Shown here: positions 35,160 through 45,776 of the stretch, one piece after another
Layout: each line of letters starts with the position of its first letter
How positions within the stretch are numbered: the stretch's first letter is position 1
Assembly (NCBI GenBank): GCA_002084545.1
Contig: NBLJ01000002.1
Location: 1 to 64,000 of the forward strand
Length of the DNA: 64,000 bases
DNA from: Desulfobacteraceae bacterium 4572_123
GTDB lineage: Bacteria; Desulfobacterota; Desulfobacteria; Desulfobacterales; 4572-123
Direction: 5' to 3'
The notes under the pieces: model-generated
What the model was told of the DNA's origin: nothing
The model's input: the letters and a program-made list of their open reading frames with translations, nothing else
Database searches by the model: none
Made by a program: the position numbers and the translations under genes

Positions 35160-36482
35160 CTATCTTCCCTGGCGCAGGTAGTTAAGTTCGCGGGGTAACG
35201 GGATGCCTTTTCCCATACTGTCTTCACCGTAATTGACCCCGGCCAGAATCTCAATATCCTTGAGAGTCCGGCTGTCACCTTCAAAAACGACCTTGTCCAG
35301 TTTCTCTTTGTTGATTTTCCCTCCAGCCCATTGGAGATCCAGAACGCTGCCTGCATCAAATCGGTCCGAATCGATGCATAGTTCAACCTGGCCTCCATAA
35401 TGCTGTACAATTTTTGCAACCAGCAGACTCGGGCGGCTGTGAAACCCCAGCTTTACCGGTATGCCTACCGTAATCCGGCTGCGCTCAATATTTTCATTGA
35501 GGATTTCCTGGGCCAGTTTTTTACCATTGTTCAAAAAATGGCAGACATAAAACAACCCGTAATTAAGGGTACGGTCCAGCAGCATTCGAGGGGGTACCAG
35601 CTCTGCAAGTTGAACCTGAACTCTTTTGTATATATTTTTATAGCCGGCCTCGTGCAGGTGCCTTTCATAAAAATGCAGCAGTTTCCCCATCATCTGCAGC
35701 AAGTGGAATACCACCGAAAAACATCCGCGCAAAGCCTTCAGTTTCCGATTGCCGAACCGGTATCCGCCATGGATAACATATGTATCAAAAGAAGATTGCA
35801 GATTGTGCACCAGCATTTCAAACCGTCGAATTTCCACTTCATTAATCTGCTCTGGAACAATTGAGAGCATTTCATCAAAATTATACGGCTTATAAAATCT
35901 CAGGTGATCAAAATTAGCAGCTATTCCCAGAAATTCGCTGGCAATTTTTACAATTTCTTTTTTTTGCTGGTCCTTGTTTTTATCATCAATATTATACTTT
36001 AATATCTCGCTTGTCGTAACAGCGGGGAAATCGGAATATTTAAAGGGTTTGTCGGGTAAAGGGATATTAAGACGCCGGGCTTCATCAATAATTACAGGTG
36101 CCAGCTTTTTAATCGTTGACATAAAAAAAGTCAGGGTAGTATCACCCTCTTTTTTAAAATCACCTGCATCCTCAATCAAATAATAACCAAGCCGGTTGGA
36201 TATGTGCTTTTGAGAATAACTTGCAACATTCAAATGTCTGGCGGAAGCTGCCAGTTCACGATAAAAATACCAGTCCTCATTGTTTTTGGCGCCGTGAAAA
36301 TCAAGAAAATCTTCCAAAAGCTGGGAAGCGCATATCATTGTGGAATGAAGTTTTTTAGTAAAAGAATACTCGTGCATGTCCACATCGGCAATGAAACCGC
36401 AGCATTTCAGATAGTCATGGGAAAAAATCCCGACCTTTTCGGAAAAAGAGATATTACAGGATTTACCTTCAATGATATTCAT
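35160..36482 (-). CDS. large protein with C-terminal HPr-like domain
   Basis: 440 aa. Residues about 337-420 match the HPr phosphocarrier fold: GIPVKLGFHSRPSLLVAKIV with the conserved active-site His (H348), followed by RFDAGSVLDLQWAGG where HPr has its regulatory Ser region. The regulatory Ser is not evident. Residues 1-330 are mostly helical and not recognised (GFDAGxxxx-type motifs absent). It has no partner PTS enzyme I or EIIA nearby, so the HPr domain may be regulatory. It sits between sufB (3 nt) and ispD (8 nt) in a tight operon. Confidence 0.7.
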   Translation of the reverse strand: MNIIEGKSCNISFSEKVGIFSHDYLKCCGFIADVDMHEYSFTKKLHSTMICASQLLEDFLDFHGAKNNEDWYFYRELAASARHLNVASYSQKHISNRLGYYLIEDAGDFKKEGDTTLTFFMSTIKKLAPVIIDEARRLNIPLPDKPFKYSDFPAVTTSEILKYNIDDKNKDQQKKEIVKIASEFLGIAANFDHLRFYKPYNFDEMLSIVPEQINEVEIRRFEMLVHNLQSSFDTYVIHGGYRFGNRKLKALRGCFSVVFHLLQMMGKLLHFYERHLHEAGYKNIYKRVQVQLAELVPPRMLLDRTLNYGLFYVCHFLNNGKKLAQEILNENIERSRITVGIPVKLGFHSRPSLLVAKIVQHYGGQVELCIDSDRFDAGSVLDLQWAGGKINKEKLDKVVFEGDSRTLKDIEILAGVNYGEDSMGKGIPLPRELNYLRQGR

Positions 36483-36485
36483 CGC

Positions 36486-37670
36486 TTACATCATATCCTT
36501 CTGGGATTCAGTAATAGCCTTGTCCAGCCGGGCTGCCAGTCCCTGGGGGAGTCCTTCTATATCCACATTTAAAAAACCCCTTACAATGGTGGAAACCGCC
36601 TCATCCTCATCCAGCCCCCTGGCCATCAGGTATTCTATTTCTCGCTGATCAATCTTACCCACGGCCGCTTCATGAGACATTTCGACTCCGGGCAGATATC
36701 CCCGCAGTTCAGGGATGGCATGCATGAGCCCGTCCTGGAGAATGAGCCCTTTACATTCCAGATGGGCCTTTATTCCGTTAGCTTTACCCACTAAATCTCC
36801 GCGTGCTATAATGGTCCCTCCGGCGGCTATCCCCCGTGAAATGATTTCAGCCCTTGTTTGCGGGGCGTTGAGTATGATCCGTGATCCGACATCAAGATGA
36901 TCGCCCTTCCCCGCCACCAGTATACTGTTAAATCGGGCCACGGCCCCTTTGCCGTCAAGATAGGTTGTGGGAAACATCTCAAGCGACCCCACCGGTTTAA
37001 GAGAAATATAGTTGGAAATCAGCGTCCCGCCTTCCTCAACATGAGTCACACTGCGCGGTCGAACATTTATATTTTCTCCCCAGTCGTGAATCATGGTAAA
37101 GGTTAATTTGGCGCCTTTTTTTACATAAAACTCGGAAACGCCTATGTGTAATCCTGAATTTAAATGATCCGCGGTTGCACATCCGGTAATAATGTGAACT
37201 TCGGAATTTTCCTCGGCGATAACAATATTATGAACATTCTGTGAAAATCCTTCACTGGAAATGTACAGACAGGACTGCACTGGATCTTTCAGCTTGACTC
37301 CCGGCAAAGCTCTGATGAAATATCCCTCATGGGGTGATTTATTAACATTTTCAGTAAACCGATCCTTATCCGGTGCAATACTTTTCCACATATAATCCAA
37401 AAGCCAGGGATGTGTGTCACGGGCTTTTGTAATTCCCATTACTTCCACACCCGCCTGAGTACTGTTGCAGTGAATAACTGATTGATCTTTTTGAATAAAG
37501 GTCCCGGCTCGGGCTTTTTCATTTGTATCTACGCCTACATTTAAAAACTGCGCGGAATCCTGTGGCTTGATTGTGGAAAGCTGTTCAATATAGGAATATT
37601 TCCGGGCATCACCCATGTAATCTCCGGGGTTTACGTTATCGTTTTTGTTTATATGGCACATCTGACACAC
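36486..37670 (-). CDS. SufB/SufD-family Fe-S cluster scaffold
   Basis: 394 aa, shorter than typical SufB. N-terminal portion is divergent; the SufBD core is clear: [36 protein letters not shown], and [27 protein letters not shown]. It is a scaffold for Fe-S assembly with SufC. The gene overlaps sufC by 22 bp. No sufS, sufU, sufD or sufE is adjacent, so this is a two-gene system like the minimal SmsCB type described in anaerobes (family knowledge, not checked). Confidence 0.9.
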   Translation of the reverse strand: MCQMCHINKNDNVNPGDYMGDARKYSYIEQLSTIKPQDSAQFLNVGVDTNEKARAGTFIQKDQSVIHCNSTQAGVEVMGITKARDTHPWLLDYMWKSIAPDKDRFTENVNKSPHEGYFIRALPGVKLKDPVQSCLYISSEGFSQNVHNIVIAEENSEVHIITGCATADHLNSGLHIGVSEFYVKKGAKLTFTMIHDWGENINVRPRSVTHVEEGGTLISNYISLKPVGSLEMFPTTYLDGKGAVARFNSILVAGKGDHLDVGSRIILNAPQTRAEIISRGIAAGGTIIARGDLVGKANGIKAHLECKGLILQDGLMHAIPELRGYLPGVEMSHEAAVGKIDQREIEYLMARGLDEDEAVSTIVRGFLNVDIEGLPQGLAARLDKAITESQKDMM

Positions 37671-38407
37671 TCCTTATAACCGTATTCGCGAATCCATTTC
37701 AGAAGTTCTCTTGCATTTCTTGAACAGCATAAAACACCGTCAATAAGTACCTGCCCTTTGTCGGCGGTTATATAGTCCAGAATATGTCCGGTATGGGTAA
37801 TGACCAGTGCTGATTTTGCATTGGCCTCAATAATGTTTTTGTGCGGTATTTCACGAATACATCGAACACCCCGATTCAAAAGCTTGTTGATGGTTTCCCC
37901 CAGAAGAATGATACTCTCGAGATCCACACCCGATTCAGGTTCATCCAGCAAAACAAGGTCGGGCTGCTGTGCCGTTAGCTGAAGCAGCTCGGAACGTTTT
38001 ATCTCCCCGCCGGAAAAATCCTGATTAACATCCCGCTCCAAAAAATTAGAAAATCGTAAATCCTGGGCCAGATCCTCAACATCAATCCGTCTGCCGTTTC
38101 CGCATATTTCAACGATATCCCTGGTTTTCAGACCATTTATCGTCGGGGGCCTCTGAAACATCACGCCTATTCCGAGCCGGGCCCGCTCATGAACAGGCAT
38201 ATAGGTGATATCCTCACCCTTGAATGTAATTTTCCCATGGGTAACGCGATACCCGGAAAATCCCATCAGAGTCATCATCAGGCTTGTCTTGCCCGATCCG
38301 TTGGGACCAAAGAGGACATGGGTTTCCCCTTTAGGGATTTCCATATTGATATTTTTTAATATCGGTTTTCCACCGACTTCAACTTTGAGTTCTTCAATTT
38401 GAAGCAT
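37649..38407 (-). CDS. sufC: SufC Fe-S assembly ATPase
   Basis: 252 aa. Walker [11 protein letters not shown], signature [10 protein letters not shown], Walker [13 protein letters not shown]. The extended SGGEIKR signature and absence of membrane partners identify SufC. It energises SufB for cluster assembly. It is first of the run sufC-sufB-HPr-like-ispD, transcribed away from rnpB in the same direction, with about 70 bp for a promoter. Confidence 0.93.
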   Translation of the reverse strand: MLQIEELKVEVGGKPILKNINMEIPKGETHVLFGPNGSGKTSLMMTLMGFSGYRVTHGKITFKGEDITYMPVHERARLGIGVMFQRPPTINGLKTRDIVEICGNGRRIDVEDLAQDLRFSNFLERDVNQDFSGGEIKRSELLQLTAQQPDLVLLDEPESGVDLESIILLGETINKLLNRGVRCIREIPHKNIIEANAKSALVITHTGHILDYITADKGQVLIDGVLCCSRNARELLKWIREYGYKECVRCAI

Positions 38408-38477
38408 TTATTCAACTCCATGACATATCAGGTTATGGGTCATTTGTTGTACGATTTATACTAAAAGGGGAGAAAAT

Positions 38478-38913
<436 letters not shown>

Positions 38914-38918
38914 AAATT

Positions 38919-39647
38919 TTAATTTTCAGTTTCAAGGCTCAAATTTCCCTGCCAATAAATAATCCGGTCACAATGAGGGCAGAATTTCAAGCTGTCGCAA
39001 CGCTGAATTTCATTATATGCCTGTGGCGGAATATTCATGTGGCATCCCTGACATACGGCATTATTTACCGGAACAATGGCGGCCCCGAAAACTTTTCCGT
39101 TGACCTTTAAAAATTTTTTCAAAATATCAGGTTCTATTCCCTCGCAGCCGCCTTGCCAGTCTTGCCGCAAATTGACAAGTTTTTCATTATCCATGGAGGC
39201 TTGACTCTGGATCTTTTCTTTTTCGGCCTTTATCTCTTCGCCGATCAGCATGAAGTCCTTTTTTTGGTCATTAATACCTTTTTCCAATTCATCAATTTGT
39301 TCAAGACTGTCAAGCATCTGTTCTTCGGTTTTGGAAATTTTTAACTTCAATTCATCGATTTCTTTCAGCATGCTCCTGTATTCACGATTTGTTTTGACCA
39401 CTTTCATTTTTTCCTGGCTTTTATTTATCATGGATTGACTGGTCTGTATCTCCACGTCATATTCACGATATTCCTTTTTTTTGATTTCCAGGGCGGCTGA
39501 ATCTTCTTCAATTTTTTTTTCATGAAATTCAAACTGTTTATCGAGTTCCTTGAGTTTTTTTTTAACATCATCCAGTCTGTGGGTTATTTCACTAATCCGG
39601 GCTTCAATCGTTTGAAGTTTTACTAAGCGCTTTATCTGATCCTTCAT
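38919..39647 (-). CDS. coiled-coil protein with C4-type zinc ribbon
   Basis: 242 aa from ATG 39647 (MKDQIKRLVKLQ); a GTG two codons further is also possible. A long coiled coil (about 5-165) precedes a zinc-ribbon: CQGC then CPHC with the family's MNIPPQAYNEI. Such proteins are conserved near rnpB and nif3-like genes in many Desulfobacterota, with no defined function. The gene stops 6 nt before rnpB and lies about 130 bp after the nif3-like gene. Confidence 0.85.
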   Translation of the reverse strand: MKDQIKRLVKLQTIEARISEITHRLDDVKKKLKELDKQFEFHEKKIEEDSAALEIKKKEYREYDVEIQTSQSMINKSQEKMKVVKTNREYRSMLKEIDELKLKISKTEEQMLDSLEQIDELEKGINDQKKDFMLIGEEIKAEKEKIQSQASMDNEKLVNLRQDWQGGCEGIEPDILKKFLKVNGKVFGAAIVPVNNAVCQGCHMNIPPQAYNEIQRCDSLKFCPHCDRIIYWQGNLSLETEN

Positions 39648-39777
39648 ACTTACCACTCACCACCTGTTTATTAATGGTTAAATAAAATGTTTATACAATA
39701 GTGAATCAATCGCTTTATCTAAAAAGCATAATACCTGACATAGCATAATGCAAGTTCACGGTTATTTTTTCTCGGCA

Positions 39778-40626
39778 TTATCTTTTTTTTAAAATCCTTA
39801 ATATCGAATCATCAAAATTCCAGAATGGATCTTGTTCAATCATGCAGGCTTCGACACCTATATCCATTCTATTGTCAACAGTCATCTTGCGCAGCCGTTT
39901 TACAACGGTATCTATGATTAAATGCTCTGATGCAAAATGCCCTATATCTATTAGCCCCAGATTAGCGGATTCAACATCCCTGGCATTATGATATCCTAAA
40001 TCCCCGCTTATATAAACCTGGGCCCCGGAGGAAAAAAAATGATTCATCAGTCCTGAGCCGCTGCCGCCGCAGACTGCCGCTTTAAAAACACGCAGATCCG
40101 GATTTCCGGCAATCCTGATATTTTCAAGACCAAGTTTTTCCCTTACAATCCCACTGAAATCCTTGAGAGACATCTCCTCTTCAAGCTCGCCGATTCGTCC
40201 CAGTCCACGGCGGCTTTCCGAGTTTTTTCCCCCGGCGGTTTCCTCAAGTATAGATGTGTTTTTCAATCCGATTCGCGCGGCCAGCACATCATTTACACCT
40301 CCCGATACGGCATCAAGATTTGTGTGTGCTGTAAATATCGCGATTTTGTTTTGGATCGCCCTGCGGATAATACTGCCGACGGCAGTATTTAAATCAATTG
40401 ATTTCAGCGGTTTAAAGATAAGAGGGTGATGTGTAACTATAAGATCCACATCGCTATCGCAGGCAGCGGCCATCACTTGTGGGGCAGGATCAAGTGCAAT
40501 CCAGATTTTGTGCACATTCCATTCAGTCAATCCTACCTGCAACCCGACATTATCCCAGTTTTCGGCAAGATCAGGCGGGGCGATCGTGTCCATCATGGTA
40601 ATGATATCGGCGACATTGGCTTTCAT
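39778..40626 (-). CDS. Nif3-like dinuclear metal center protein
   Basis: 282 aa from ATG 40626 (MKANVADIITMMD), with AGGAAAG upstream; the longer frame adds 12 unsupported residues. Metal ligands of the Nif3/YqfO family are visible: VTHHPLIF, AHTNLDA and the C-terminal IDIGHFASEH. GTP cyclohydrolase I type 2-like activity is not established for bacterial members. It is upstream of the zinc-ribbon gene and rnpB; tRNA(CAU) lies upstream. Confidence 0.9.
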   Translation of the reverse strand: MKANVADIITMMDTIAPPDLAENWDNVGLQVGLTEWNVHKIWIALDPAPQVMAAACDSDVDLIVTHHPLIFKPLKSIDLNTAVGSIIRRAIQNKIAIFTAHTNLDAVSGGVNDVLAARIGLKNTSILEETAGGKNSESRRGLGRIGELEEEMSLKDFSGIVREKLGLENIRIAGNPDLRVFKAAVCGGSGSGLMNHFFSSGAQVYISGDLGYHNARDVESANLGLIDIGHFASEHLIIDTVVKRLRKMTVDNRMDIGVEACMIEQDPFWNFDDSILRILKKR

Positions 40627-40710
40627 GGCAAATTCTTTCCTGTCGGCATGGATGGATAGCAAAAAAAGTCTTGAAGCAAATCATACTTTGCCGGGCTTCG
40701 GATGAAATTT

Positions 40711-40750
40711 AAAAAAAAAGCGTGGTGTATTGTGATCACCACGCCTTTTC
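40711..40750 (-). terminator. intrinsic terminator after tRNA(CAU)
   Basis: Stem GCGTGGTG/CACCACGC (40720-40727 with 40737-40744) followed on the minus strand by TTTTTTTTT. It ends transcription coming from the tRNA gene. Confidence 0.8.
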
Positions 40751-40840
40751 AGCTTTATATTCAAAACAGTAAAACAGCCTCATTTTCCACCTTTCTCAAT
40801 ATTGCATATTTGATTTCCGCCTGTTTGAAAAATTAGGATA

Positions 40841-40913
40841 TGGGCCCACCTGGAATCGAACCAGGGACCTACCGGTTATGAGCCGGTGGCTCTGCCAGCT
40901 GAGCTATAGGCCC
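40841..40913 (-). tRNA. tRNA with anticodon CAU (Ile2 or elongator Met)
   Basis: 73 nt cloverleaf: acceptor GGGCCTA/TGGGCCC, D-arm GCTCAG..., anticodon arm CACCGG CTCATAA CCGGTA with anticodon CAT, and TpsiC arm CCTGGTTCGATTCCAGG. Discriminator A; CCA is not encoded. The anticodon-stem context matches tRNA-Ile2 of some bacteria, but tRNA-Met cannot be excluded from sequence alone; a lysidine-synthase recognition check would decide. Confidence 0.93.
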
Positions 40914-41064
40914 ATACGACAAACTAGCGCTAAGTCGAAAGTTTAAAAAATATCGAGCAATAGTTATTTTGTTCGCTCAAGGTTCGTGGAGCAAATAACT
41001 TGGATTTCTTACTAACTTCAGAAAATTCTTTTGTCAAGTATTATAGTCGTTGTAATTCGATTTT

Positions 41065-43002
41065 TCAAATTTCAATAAAACTTTTTAATTTACGACTACG
41101 CGTCGGATGCCTCAGTTTTCTCAATGCCTTGGCTTCAATCTGCCTTATCCGTTCACGGGTAACAGCGAAATCCTGTCCCACCTCTTCAAGGGTATGGTCT
41201 GCTTTTTCCCCGATACCGAAACGCATCCGAAGTACTTTTTCTTCGCGGGGAGTCAGTGTCGCAAGAACTTTTCGTGTCTGTTCGGCCAGATTCAGGCTGA
41301 CCGCGGCATCCGAGGGCAGTACAAATTTTTTGTCTTCGATAAAGTCTCCCAGATGACTGTCCTCTTCCTCTCCGATCGGTGTTTCCAGGGAAATAGGTTC
41401 TCTGGCTATTTTTAATACCTTGCGAACCTTTTCCAGTGGGATTTCCATTTTCTCGGCAATTTCGGCGGGCTTTGGTTCTCTCCCAAGTTCCTGTACCAGA
41501 TAGCGGGAAGTCCGGATCAATTTATTAATGGTTTCAATCATATGAACCGGAATACGTATGGTTCTGGCCTGGTCCGCAATGGCGCGTGTAATGGCCTGAC
41601 GTATCCACCAGGTTGCATAGGTGCTGAATTTATATCCCCTGCGATATTCAAACTTATCAACCGCCTTCATCAACCCGATGTTGCCTTCTTGAATCAGATC
41701 CAGAAACTGCAATCCCCTGTTGGTATATTTTTTGGCAATACTGACAACAAGCCGCAGATTGGCCTTAATCAATTCACTTTTAGCCAGCTTAGCCTTCCAC
41801 CTGCCATCGTCGACACCGGAGATAATTCGTTTTAAGCTCCGGCTGTTGGCTTTTATTAAATTTTCTTTTTCATCCTGCTCTTCCTGGATTCTTTTCAAAT
41901 CGCAAAAAATTAAAGCCCGGTCTTCTTTTTCCAAATCACAGCGGGGTCCGGACCATTTTAAAAATATATCTTCCGATTTCAAATTTTCCCGAAGTTCGGT
42001 AACAGATACGCCCAAACTTTCCGCACACATGCTTACCAGCTTATTTCTGGTATCAAACCACTCAATATGCTCCCTGATATTTTTCTCTATCTTATCGATC
42101 ATACTGCTTTCCAGGCGCCATCCCTGCAAGGCCTCGAATATCTTGGTGCACCGCCGCGCTATACATCTTCGAATTCTGCGCTGTTCATCGGAAGCATAAT
42201 TATTTGAAAACAGTTTGTATCGATACTCCCTGTTTTCCGCATCTATATTTCGAATAACATTGATGGTATTCAGGAAGCTTTCTATCTGCAGGATTTCATC
42301 AACATAAGTATCGCCCTCATCAATATCTCTCAATACATGCTTGGGACGCAGTTCTCCTTTTTCAATATGATCCGCCAGATCAAAGATACATTTAACGCCG
42401 ATCGTTGTTTCAAGCAAGGATTTCAGAACATTCTGTTCACCGGCTTCGATTTTTTTGGCTATCTCCACCTCTCCTTCACGGCTTAAGAGTGTCACCATTC
42501 CCATCTCACGCAGATACATCTTGACCGGATCAGTGACTGCACTGAATTCATTGACCGAAGCGCTTTTGCTCTTGGCGGTTTTTGCCGCGGTCTTCTTTTT
42601 GACCGTTAAAATACTTTGTTTTTCCTCGTCCACGATCTTTACATTCAGTTTATCAAAAAGAATCAGGGTATCATCTATCTGTTCCGCGGAAAGCATATCT
42701 TCCGGAAGTGCTTTATTAATTTCGTTATAAGACAAATAACCCTGGTCTTGACCTTTCAGAACCAATTCATGTATCGCCTTTTTATTGATCACGATTTTAT
42801 CACCCTGCTTTTGAACCGCATTTTTCCGGGTACGTTTTTTTTTAATTTTTCCTTTTTTCTCTTTAGATTGCGCCCTGCCGCTTTTAGAACCGGATTTAGC
42901 GGGTTTCTTTTTTGCATCTTGATTTGTCCCTGTGCTTTTTTGGGCAGCCATTTTTGTTTCCTTTAGTGACTCATTTACTTTTTCAACGGATTTTCCGGCC
43001 AT
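41065..43002 (-). CDS. rpoD: RNA polymerase primary sigma factor
   Basis: 645 aa. Lys-rich N-terminal extension (1-65), region 1.2 ([21 protein letters not shown]), region 2 ([37 protein letters not shown]), regions 3-4 with [20 protein letters not shown]. It directs housekeeping promoters. It lies downstream of dnaG on the same strand, the macromolecular synthesis arrangement, with the palindromic element (43047-43171) in between. The N-terminus may begin at the later Met in MAAQKSTG. Confidence 0.96.
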   Translation of the reverse strand: MAGKSVEKVNESLKETKMAAQKSTGTNQDAKKKPAKSGSKSGRAQSKEKKGKIKKKRTRKNAVQKQGDKIVINKKAIHELVLKGQDQGYLSYNEINKALPEDMLSAEQIDDTLILFDKLNVKIVDEEKQSILTVKKKTAAKTAKSKSASVNEFSAVTDPVKMYLREMGMVTLLSREGEVEIAKKIEAGEQNVLKSLLETTIGVKCIFDLADHIEKGELRPKHVLRDIDEGDTYVDEILQIESFLNTINVIRNIDAENREYRYKLFSNNYASDEQRRIRRCIARRCTKIFEALQGWRLESSMIDKIEKNIREHIEWFDTRNKLVSMCAESLGVSVTELRENLKSEDIFLKWSGPRCDLEKEDRALIFCDLKRIQEEQDEKENLIKANSRSLKRIISGVDDGRWKAKLAKSELIKANLRLVVSIAKKYTNRGLQFLDLIQEGNIGLMKAVDKFEYRRGYKFSTYATWWIRQAITRAIADQARTIRIPVHMIETINKLIRTSRYLVQELGREPKPAEIAEKMEIPLEKVRKVLKIAREPISLETPIGEEEDSHLGDFIEDKKFVLPSDAAVSLNLAEQTRKVLATLTPREEKVLRMRFGIGEKADHTLEEVGQDFAVTRERIRQIEAKALRKLRHPTRSRKLKSFIEI

Positions 43003-43046
43003 AGATTAAAGCCTCCTGCAACACCGACAAATTTTGGGTAATGATT

Positions 43047-43171
43047 GACGGTCCCGTAAAAAGTCCAACTTCTTCGTTGCGCTGCATTTCGTAATCATTC
43101 AACGTACGCTAAGTACGCCTCATGATTACAAAATTTGCACGCCTTGAATTTGAACCTTTTACGAGACCGTC
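43047..43171. repeat. MITE-like palindromic element at the dnaG 3' end
   Basis: 125 bp. Terminal inverted repeats of about 22 bp: left 43047-43068 (starts GACGGTCCCGTAAAAAG) and right 43150-43171 (complement starts GACGGTCTCGTAAAAGG), 19 of 22 matching. The inside is an extended palindrome (GTAATCAT...ATGATTAC near 43090 and 43121). A shared 26-bp stretch follows at 43173-43198, also found at 5366-5391. The last bases form the dnaG stop codon. No transposase is present. Confidence 0.75.
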
Positions 43172-45057
43172 TAAATTCGACTTTTTACGAGTTTATCATG
43201 ATTAACTTTTGTATTTTTTACCAAATATTTTTTTCGTGCCTGAATCTGTTTTTGTTTCAGTAATTGCAAAAGCAATGCATGATCATTATTATTTTCAGCC
43301 GCTCTTATTTCCTTAAGCAAGTCATTATCACCACGCTTGCAACTGTTTTCGAACTGTGTCAGCAGTTTATTACAGCCGCTTTGATCCCAGTCGACATCCT
43401 CGATTATAAGTGAAATCACCGTGCTTCGTATTTCCGGTTCGCTTATTGATGAGAGGATATCCGCAATGCGTCCGGAATTGTTTCTTTCCGATCCGGATAT
43501 TTTTTTTTCACCCGCAGCCGTATTTTTTAGGATAATCATTTTTCCGATGGATCGCAAATTTTTATCTTCAAAATGATCAATTACATTACGTTTGATGATT
43601 TCCGGTACAATCTCGGGAAACTGAAGAAGCATGGCAATAATTTGTTTTTCCAGGCGTATGCCTTTCCCCCCGCTGGATTTTTTATCGACCGGGCCGTTCT
43701 TCCCGTGTACTTCGAGTACCTGTAATTTATTTTTTTCCGACTTTGAAATTTTCCTGACTTTTTCTATAATCGCAACCTCGTCAACACCAATGCGTTCTGC
43801 AAGGTCTTTTATGTAGAGTGAGCGCTCCACATCGTCCCCAATGGCAGCAAGGGTATCCAGAAGGTCCGCAATAATTCTGATTTTGCCTTCGATGGAAAGG
43901 CCATGTTTCTTTACGGCCGAATCGATCAGAAACGGTATGATACCCAGTGCATGTCCGGCAAGTTCGACAAATCGTTCGGAGCCGAATTCAAGCAGGTATG
44001 AATCAGGATCATGACCGGTTGGCAGTACCATGATGCGGGCATCAACATACTCTTTCTTAAACAGTTCAATACTTCGCCGGGCCGCCTTGATTCCGGCCGC
44101 ATCGGAATCATAAACAAGAATTACCTGACCTTGTTTGCCGATAATTCCTTTTAATATGCGTACATGCTCCGCGGTCATTGATGTTCCCAGGGTTGCAACA
44201 GCATTGGCTATCCGGTGCTGATGAAGAGCCAGAACATCAAAATACCCTTCTGCTATATATATTTTTTTATCGACTCTGGCAGGACGCCGGGCAGCATGAA
44301 GACCGTACAGGGAACGACTCTTGTTGTAGACCGGGGTTTCCGGCGAATTAAGGTACTTCGGCAGGGAATCATCCATGACCCGGCCGCCGAATCCGATAAT
44401 CTGCATGCTGGAATTGAAAATAGGAAAAATAATACGGTCTCTGAAACGATCCCAGGTTCTGTTGCTGTTTTCTTTTGTAACAATCATGCCGGATTTTTGA
44501 ATCAGGGTTTGAGGCATTTTGTTTTTTGAAAAAACTTTAACCAGGCTGTCCCAGCTCCCGGGCGCATAGCCTAATTTAAAAGATTCAATAATCCGGTCCG
44601 TCATACCCCGCCGGTTCAGATATTTTCTGGCTTTATCCCCTTTGGTACTTTTCATCAGCATATGCTGATAAAATTCCATGATCCGGCGATTTAATGCATA
44701 AAGGTTCTCTTTTTCCGAAATCCGTCTTTTCTGGGCCGGCGCCATTTGGGGCGTGGGGATCTCAATCCCGCAGCGCCTTGCCAGCATCCGGACCGCATCC
44801 GGGAAACTCATGCCGTCTTGCTTCATTAAAAAATTAAAAATATTTCCACCGACGCCGCATCCGAAGCAGTGGAATATCTGTTTATCAGGGTTGACCGTAA
44901 ACGATGGGGTTTTTTCCGAATGAAACGGGCAGAGCCCAACATAATTTTTGCCGGCTTTTTTTAATACCACCGATTCGGAAACAATCTCGATGATATCAGC
45001 GGCATTTTCTATGGTTCGAATTGTTTCTTCGGGAATAAAATTCGCCAATGCACCCAC
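43171..45057 (-). CDS. dnaG: DNA primase
   Basis: 628 aa. CHC2 zinc finger (CPFHSEKTPSFTVNPDKQIFHCFGCG), TOPRIM core (IAEGYFDVLALH, then VLVYDSDAAGIKAARR), and a C-terminal helicase-interaction region. It makes RNA primers for replication. Its last nine residues (HDKLVKSRI) and the TAG stop are encoded by the dispersed repeat at 43171-43198, so the natural C-terminus has probably been replaced by repeat sequence. rpoD follows on the same strand. Confidence 0.95.
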   Translation of the reverse strand: MGALANFIPEETIRTIENAADIIEIVSESVVLKKAGKNYVGLCPFHSEKTPSFTVNPDKQIFHCFGCGVGGNIFNFLMKQDGMSFPDAVRMLARRCGIEIPTPQMAPAQKRRISEKENLYALNRRIMEFYQHMLMKSTKGDKARKYLNRRGMTDRIIESFKLGYAPGSWDSLVKVFSKNKMPQTLIQKSGMIVTKENSNRTWDRFRDRIIFPIFNSSMQIIGFGGRVMDDSLPKYLNSPETPVYNKSRSLYGLHAARRPARVDKKIYIAEGYFDVLALHQHRIANAVATLGTSMTAEHVRILKGIIGKQGQVILVYDSDAAGIKAARRSIELFKKEYVDARIMVLPTGHDPDSYLLEFGSERFVELAGHALGIIPFLIDSAVKKHGLSIEGKIRIIADLLDTLAAIGDDVERSLYIKDLAERIGVDEVAIIEKVRKISKSEKNKLQVLEVHGKNGPVDKKSSGGKGIRLEKQIIAMLLQFPEIVPEIIKRNVIDHFEDKNLRSIGKMIILKNTAAGEKKISGSERNNSGRIADILSSISEPEIRSTVISLIIEDVDWDQSGCNKLLTQFENSCKRGDNDLLKEIRAAENNNDHALLLQLLKQKQIQARKKYLVKNTKVNHDKLVKSRI

Positions 45058-45147
45058 CCTTTATTAACCGGGAAAGATAAGTACTGAACTTATCTCTGTC
45101 AATAGGATTTTGCGCCGCTGATAATTCAGGTTAAATGACAGAAGTGG

Positions 45148-45747
45148 CTATCTGCCGGCCAGAGGGCTTTTCTCAAACAGTTCTTCAAGTCCCGCAACAG
45201 CCATCTGACCGGCCGTAATCCACTTTCCACCTCTTTTTAGAAACTTTTTTAAATTCAAAAAATTTTTATCAAGAGATCTCTGAGTTTCATCAAATTTCCC
45301 GCTCCATATGATGCGGCCGCTGTCAGCCCTGATAATATGAATATCAAATGTAACCGCGGCCGGGTCTTTTACTGAATAGTTTCGGCCAAGTCTTTCTTCA
45401 AATCGATATATATGCCCGGTTACTACCATATCGGCGTCAAGAATACGCCCGGTTTCCACAATCAGTTTTTTTTCCGACATTGTTTTTTGGCTTGAGTGTG
45501 TCAATTTTGAAATTACCCCAAGCGCGTTCATGTAGACTTTTCCATCCAAAGGGCAGCGAACACTCACATTGTCGCCGTAAACAGCCGCCATGTTTTTAAA
45601 AGGCAAAACAAGGACCGCTTCCATGTGTAATGATTCAGGGGAAGTTGTCAATGTACCGACCGTACTTTTACAACCATTTCCAAAAACACAAATCGTGACT
45701 CCAAGTATTATGTAACAGATAACTTTATATATTGCTGTTTTCGGCAT
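45148..45747 (-). CDS. putative lipoprotein, LpoB/CsgG-like fold
   Basis: 199 aa. N-terminal hydrophobic segment with lipobox-like FGNGC (Cys at about 26), so it is likely an outer- or inner-membrane lipoprotein. The rest has the pattern of CsgG/LpoB-like proteins (VLPFKNMAAV, VTGHIYRFEERLGRNYSV, FDIHIIRADSGRIIWSG). The role is not clear; envelope assembly is a common theme. It lies between hisB (29 bp) and dnaG (90 bp) on the same strand. Confidence 0.65.
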   Translation of the reverse strand: MPKTAIYKVICYIILGVTICVFGNGCKSTVGTLTTSPESLHMEAVLVLPFKNMAAVYGDNVSVRCPLDGKVYMNALGVISKLTHSSQKTMSEKKLIVETGRILDADMVVTGHIYRFEERLGRNYSVKDPAAVTFDIHIIRADSGRIIWSGKFDETQRSLDKNFLNLKKFLKRGGKWITAGQMAVAGLEELFEKSPLAGR

Positions 45748-45776
45748 ATGGGCAGACCGTGGATAAATTGAATGTT

